Assembly (NCBI GenBank): GCA_905612335.1
Contig: CAJQRT010000044.1
Location: forward strand, 1 to 6,369
Length of the DNA stretch: 6,369 nt
Direction of reading: 5' to 3'
From: an uncultured Candidatus Pelagibacter sp.
GTDB taxonomy: Bacteria > Pseudomonadota > Alphaproteobacteria > Pelagibacterales > Pelagibacteraceae
Numbering within the stretch: position 1 is the first letter of the stretch; every line of letters starts with the position of its first letter. Below, piece by piece: positions 5,145-6,369 of the stretch. A model generated the notes under the pieces. It searched no databases and was not told the DNA's origin. It saw nothing but the letters and a program-made list of their open reading frames with translations. Made by a program: the position numbers and the translations under genes.

Positions 5145-6369
5145 ATGGATAAAATAAAAAAAACAGACCATTTTTATTTAATAGATGGTTCGGGTTATAT
5201 TTTTAGAGCTTATTACGCATTGCCACCACTAACTAGAAAAAGTGATGGTCTTCCAGTTGGTGCAGTTAGTGGATTTTGTAGTATGTTATTCAAATTGCTA
5301 GAAGATTCAAAATCAAATGAAAATCTTCAAAAACCTACACACTTTGCGGTAATATTTGATGCAGCTAGAAAAACTTTTAGAAATGAAATTTATTCAGACT
5401 ACAAAGCTAATAGATCAGAAGCACCAGATGATTTAGCACCACAGTTTGAATATATAAGAAAGTCTGTAGTTGCTTTTAATTTACCATCTGTAGATCTTCC
5501 AAATTATGAAGCAGATGATTTAATTGCTACTTATGCAGAGCAAATTTTAGCAAAGGGTGCGAAGGTAACAATAGTCTCTTCAGATAAAGACTTAATGCAA
5601 TTGTATAGAAAAGACGTTCGTATATTCGATCCAATGAAAAATAAATTTATAACATCTGAAGATATAGTAACCAAATTTGGAGTGGGTCCAGAAAAAGTTA
5701 TTGATGTTCAATCCTTAGCCGGGGACAGTAGCGATAATGTTCCAGGAGTTCCAGGTATAGGTGTTAAGACTGCAGCAGAACTGATTAATAAATATGGAAC
5801 TCTAGAAAAGTTATTAGATAACGCTCAAGAAATAAAACAAAATAAACGAAGAGAAACACTTATAGAAAACAAAGATAAAGCGATAATTAGTAAAAAATTA
5901 GTGACACTAATGAAAGATGCTCCAGTTGAAAGAAAGATAGAAGAATTTAATCTAAAGGAGATTGATAAAGATAAGCTATATAAATTTTTACGAGAAATGG
6001 AGTTTAATAGACTTCTTAGCTCTGTCATTTCTGCATATGGAGAACCTGAGCTAGGAGAAATAGCAAGAGAGACAAAACCTGAAAAAAAACCACAAAATAT
6101 AAGTAAAAAAAACTATCATCTCATCACTAATGAAAAAGAAATAGATGAGTGGATTAATGAAGCAGAAGAAGCTGGAGAACTAGCAATTGATACTGAAACT
6201 AGCTCATTAGATGCACATCAAGCTGATTTAGTGGGAATTTCATTAAGCACTAAAATTGGTAAAGCTTGTTATATTCCAATTGGTCATAAGTTTAAAGGAT
6301 GTTTAAAAAAAGAAGCTGTAATTAAAAAATTAAAACCACTCTTAGAAGACAAGAGTGTAAAAAAGATTG
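5145..6369 (+). CDS. polA: DNA polymerase I, 3' end cut by window edge
   Basis: N-terminal 408 codons of DNA polymerase I, which fills gaps and removes RNA primers during replication and repair. The 5'-3' exonuclease (FEN-like) domain spans about residues 8-295: IDGSGYIFRAYYA (13-25) with Asp14, FDAARKTFR (71-79) with Asp72, YEADDL (121-126), SSDKDL (145-150) and the helix-hairpin-helix region GDSSDNVPGVPGIG (193-206), so the metal-binding acids are all present. A lysine-rich linker (about 305-322) follows, then the DnaQ-like 3'-5' exonuclease begins, with AIDTETSSLD (347-356) carrying the ExoI acids Asp349 and Glu351; these correspond to E. coli Asp355 and Glu357, suggesting proofreading is kept. 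The polymerase domain is outside the window. The start ATG at 5145 places the first motif about 10 residues in, as usual. It is transcribed divergently from the ABC ATPase. Confidence 0.96.
   Translation, partial: MDKIKKTDHFYLIDGSGYIFRAYYALPPLTRKSDGLPVGAVSGFCSMLFKLLEDSKSNENLQKPTHFAVIFDAARKTFRNEIYSDYKANRSEAPDDLAPQFEYIRKSVVAFNLPSVDLPNYEADDLIATYAEQILAKGAKVTIVSSDKDLMQLYRKDVRIFDPMKNKFITSEDIVTKFGVGPEKVIDVQSLAGDSSDNVPGVPGIGVKTAAELINKYGTLEKLLDNAQEIKQNKRRETLIENKDKAIISKKLVTLMKDAPVERKIEEFNLKEIDKDKLYKFLREMEFNRLLSSVISAYGEPELGEIARETKPEKKPQNISKKNYHLITNEKEIDEWINEAEEAGELAIDTETSSLDAHQADLVGISLSTKIGKACYIPIGHKFKGCLKKEAVIKKLKPLLEDKSVKKI

Noticed and set aside
5825..6028. Minus-strand ORF of 67 codons inside polA
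   Set aside because: Lies antisense to the polA exonuclease domain; its Ser/Leu-rich composition is what AT-rich coding sequence gives on the reverse strand.
6080..6113. Two A8 runs in the polA linker as frameshift or sequencing-error sites
   Set aside because: The reading frame continues without interruption from the 5'-3' exonuclease into the DTET exonuclease motif, so no indel is needed.

Overview
The window is very AT-rich chromosomal DNA (roughly 30% G+C by eye), densely packed with short intergenic gaps, single-base gene overlaps and few Shine-Dalgarno sites. A RegA/ActR-family response regulator of alphaproteobacterial type, combined with this streamlined low-GC style, points to a marine alphaproteobacterium such as the SAR11/Pelagibacterales group. 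That placement is inferred from protein character; no marker gene or rRNA is present. I see no mobile element, CRISPR array, tRNA or rRNA.

Left block (1-2876, minus strand): a tight three-gene cluster that looks like a polyamine operon. In transcription order it holds a fold-III PLP-dependent basic amino acid decarboxylase (ornithine-decarboxylase-like), a bacterial deoxyhypusine-synthase-like enzyme that keeps the catalytic lysine, and an agmatinase-family ureohydrolase cut by the left window edge. The first two genes overlap by one base (TAATG) and the second and third are two bases apart, so translational coupling is likely. Bacteria have no eIF5A, so the second enzyme probably makes homospermidine or a guanidino analogue of it, not hypusine. 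This is the most interesting part of the window. The combination leaves open whether the pathway runs through putrescine or through agmatine, and the decarboxylase lacks the acidic residues usually found in the ornithine-specificity helix.

Middle (2877-3588): a divergent intergenic region of 148 bases contains a perfect 11-bp inverted repeat followed by a T-tract in the decarboxylase direction, i.e. a terminator- or attenuator-like leader element. On the other side starts regA, a redox-type response regulator with an intact phosphorylation pocket and a Fis-type helix-turn-helix. Its partner kinase RegB is not in the window.

Right block (3581-6369): bioY (biotin ECF-transporter S component) lies tail-to-tail with regA and overlaps it by 8 bases. 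Upstream of bioY on the same strand is a YadG/DrrA-type ABC ATPase without an adjacent permease. Divergent from it, across only 50 bases with overlapping promoter-like hexamers, is polA (DNA polymerase I). polA runs off the right edge and shows its complete 5'-3' exonuclease domain and the start of an apparently active 3'-5' proofreading domain.
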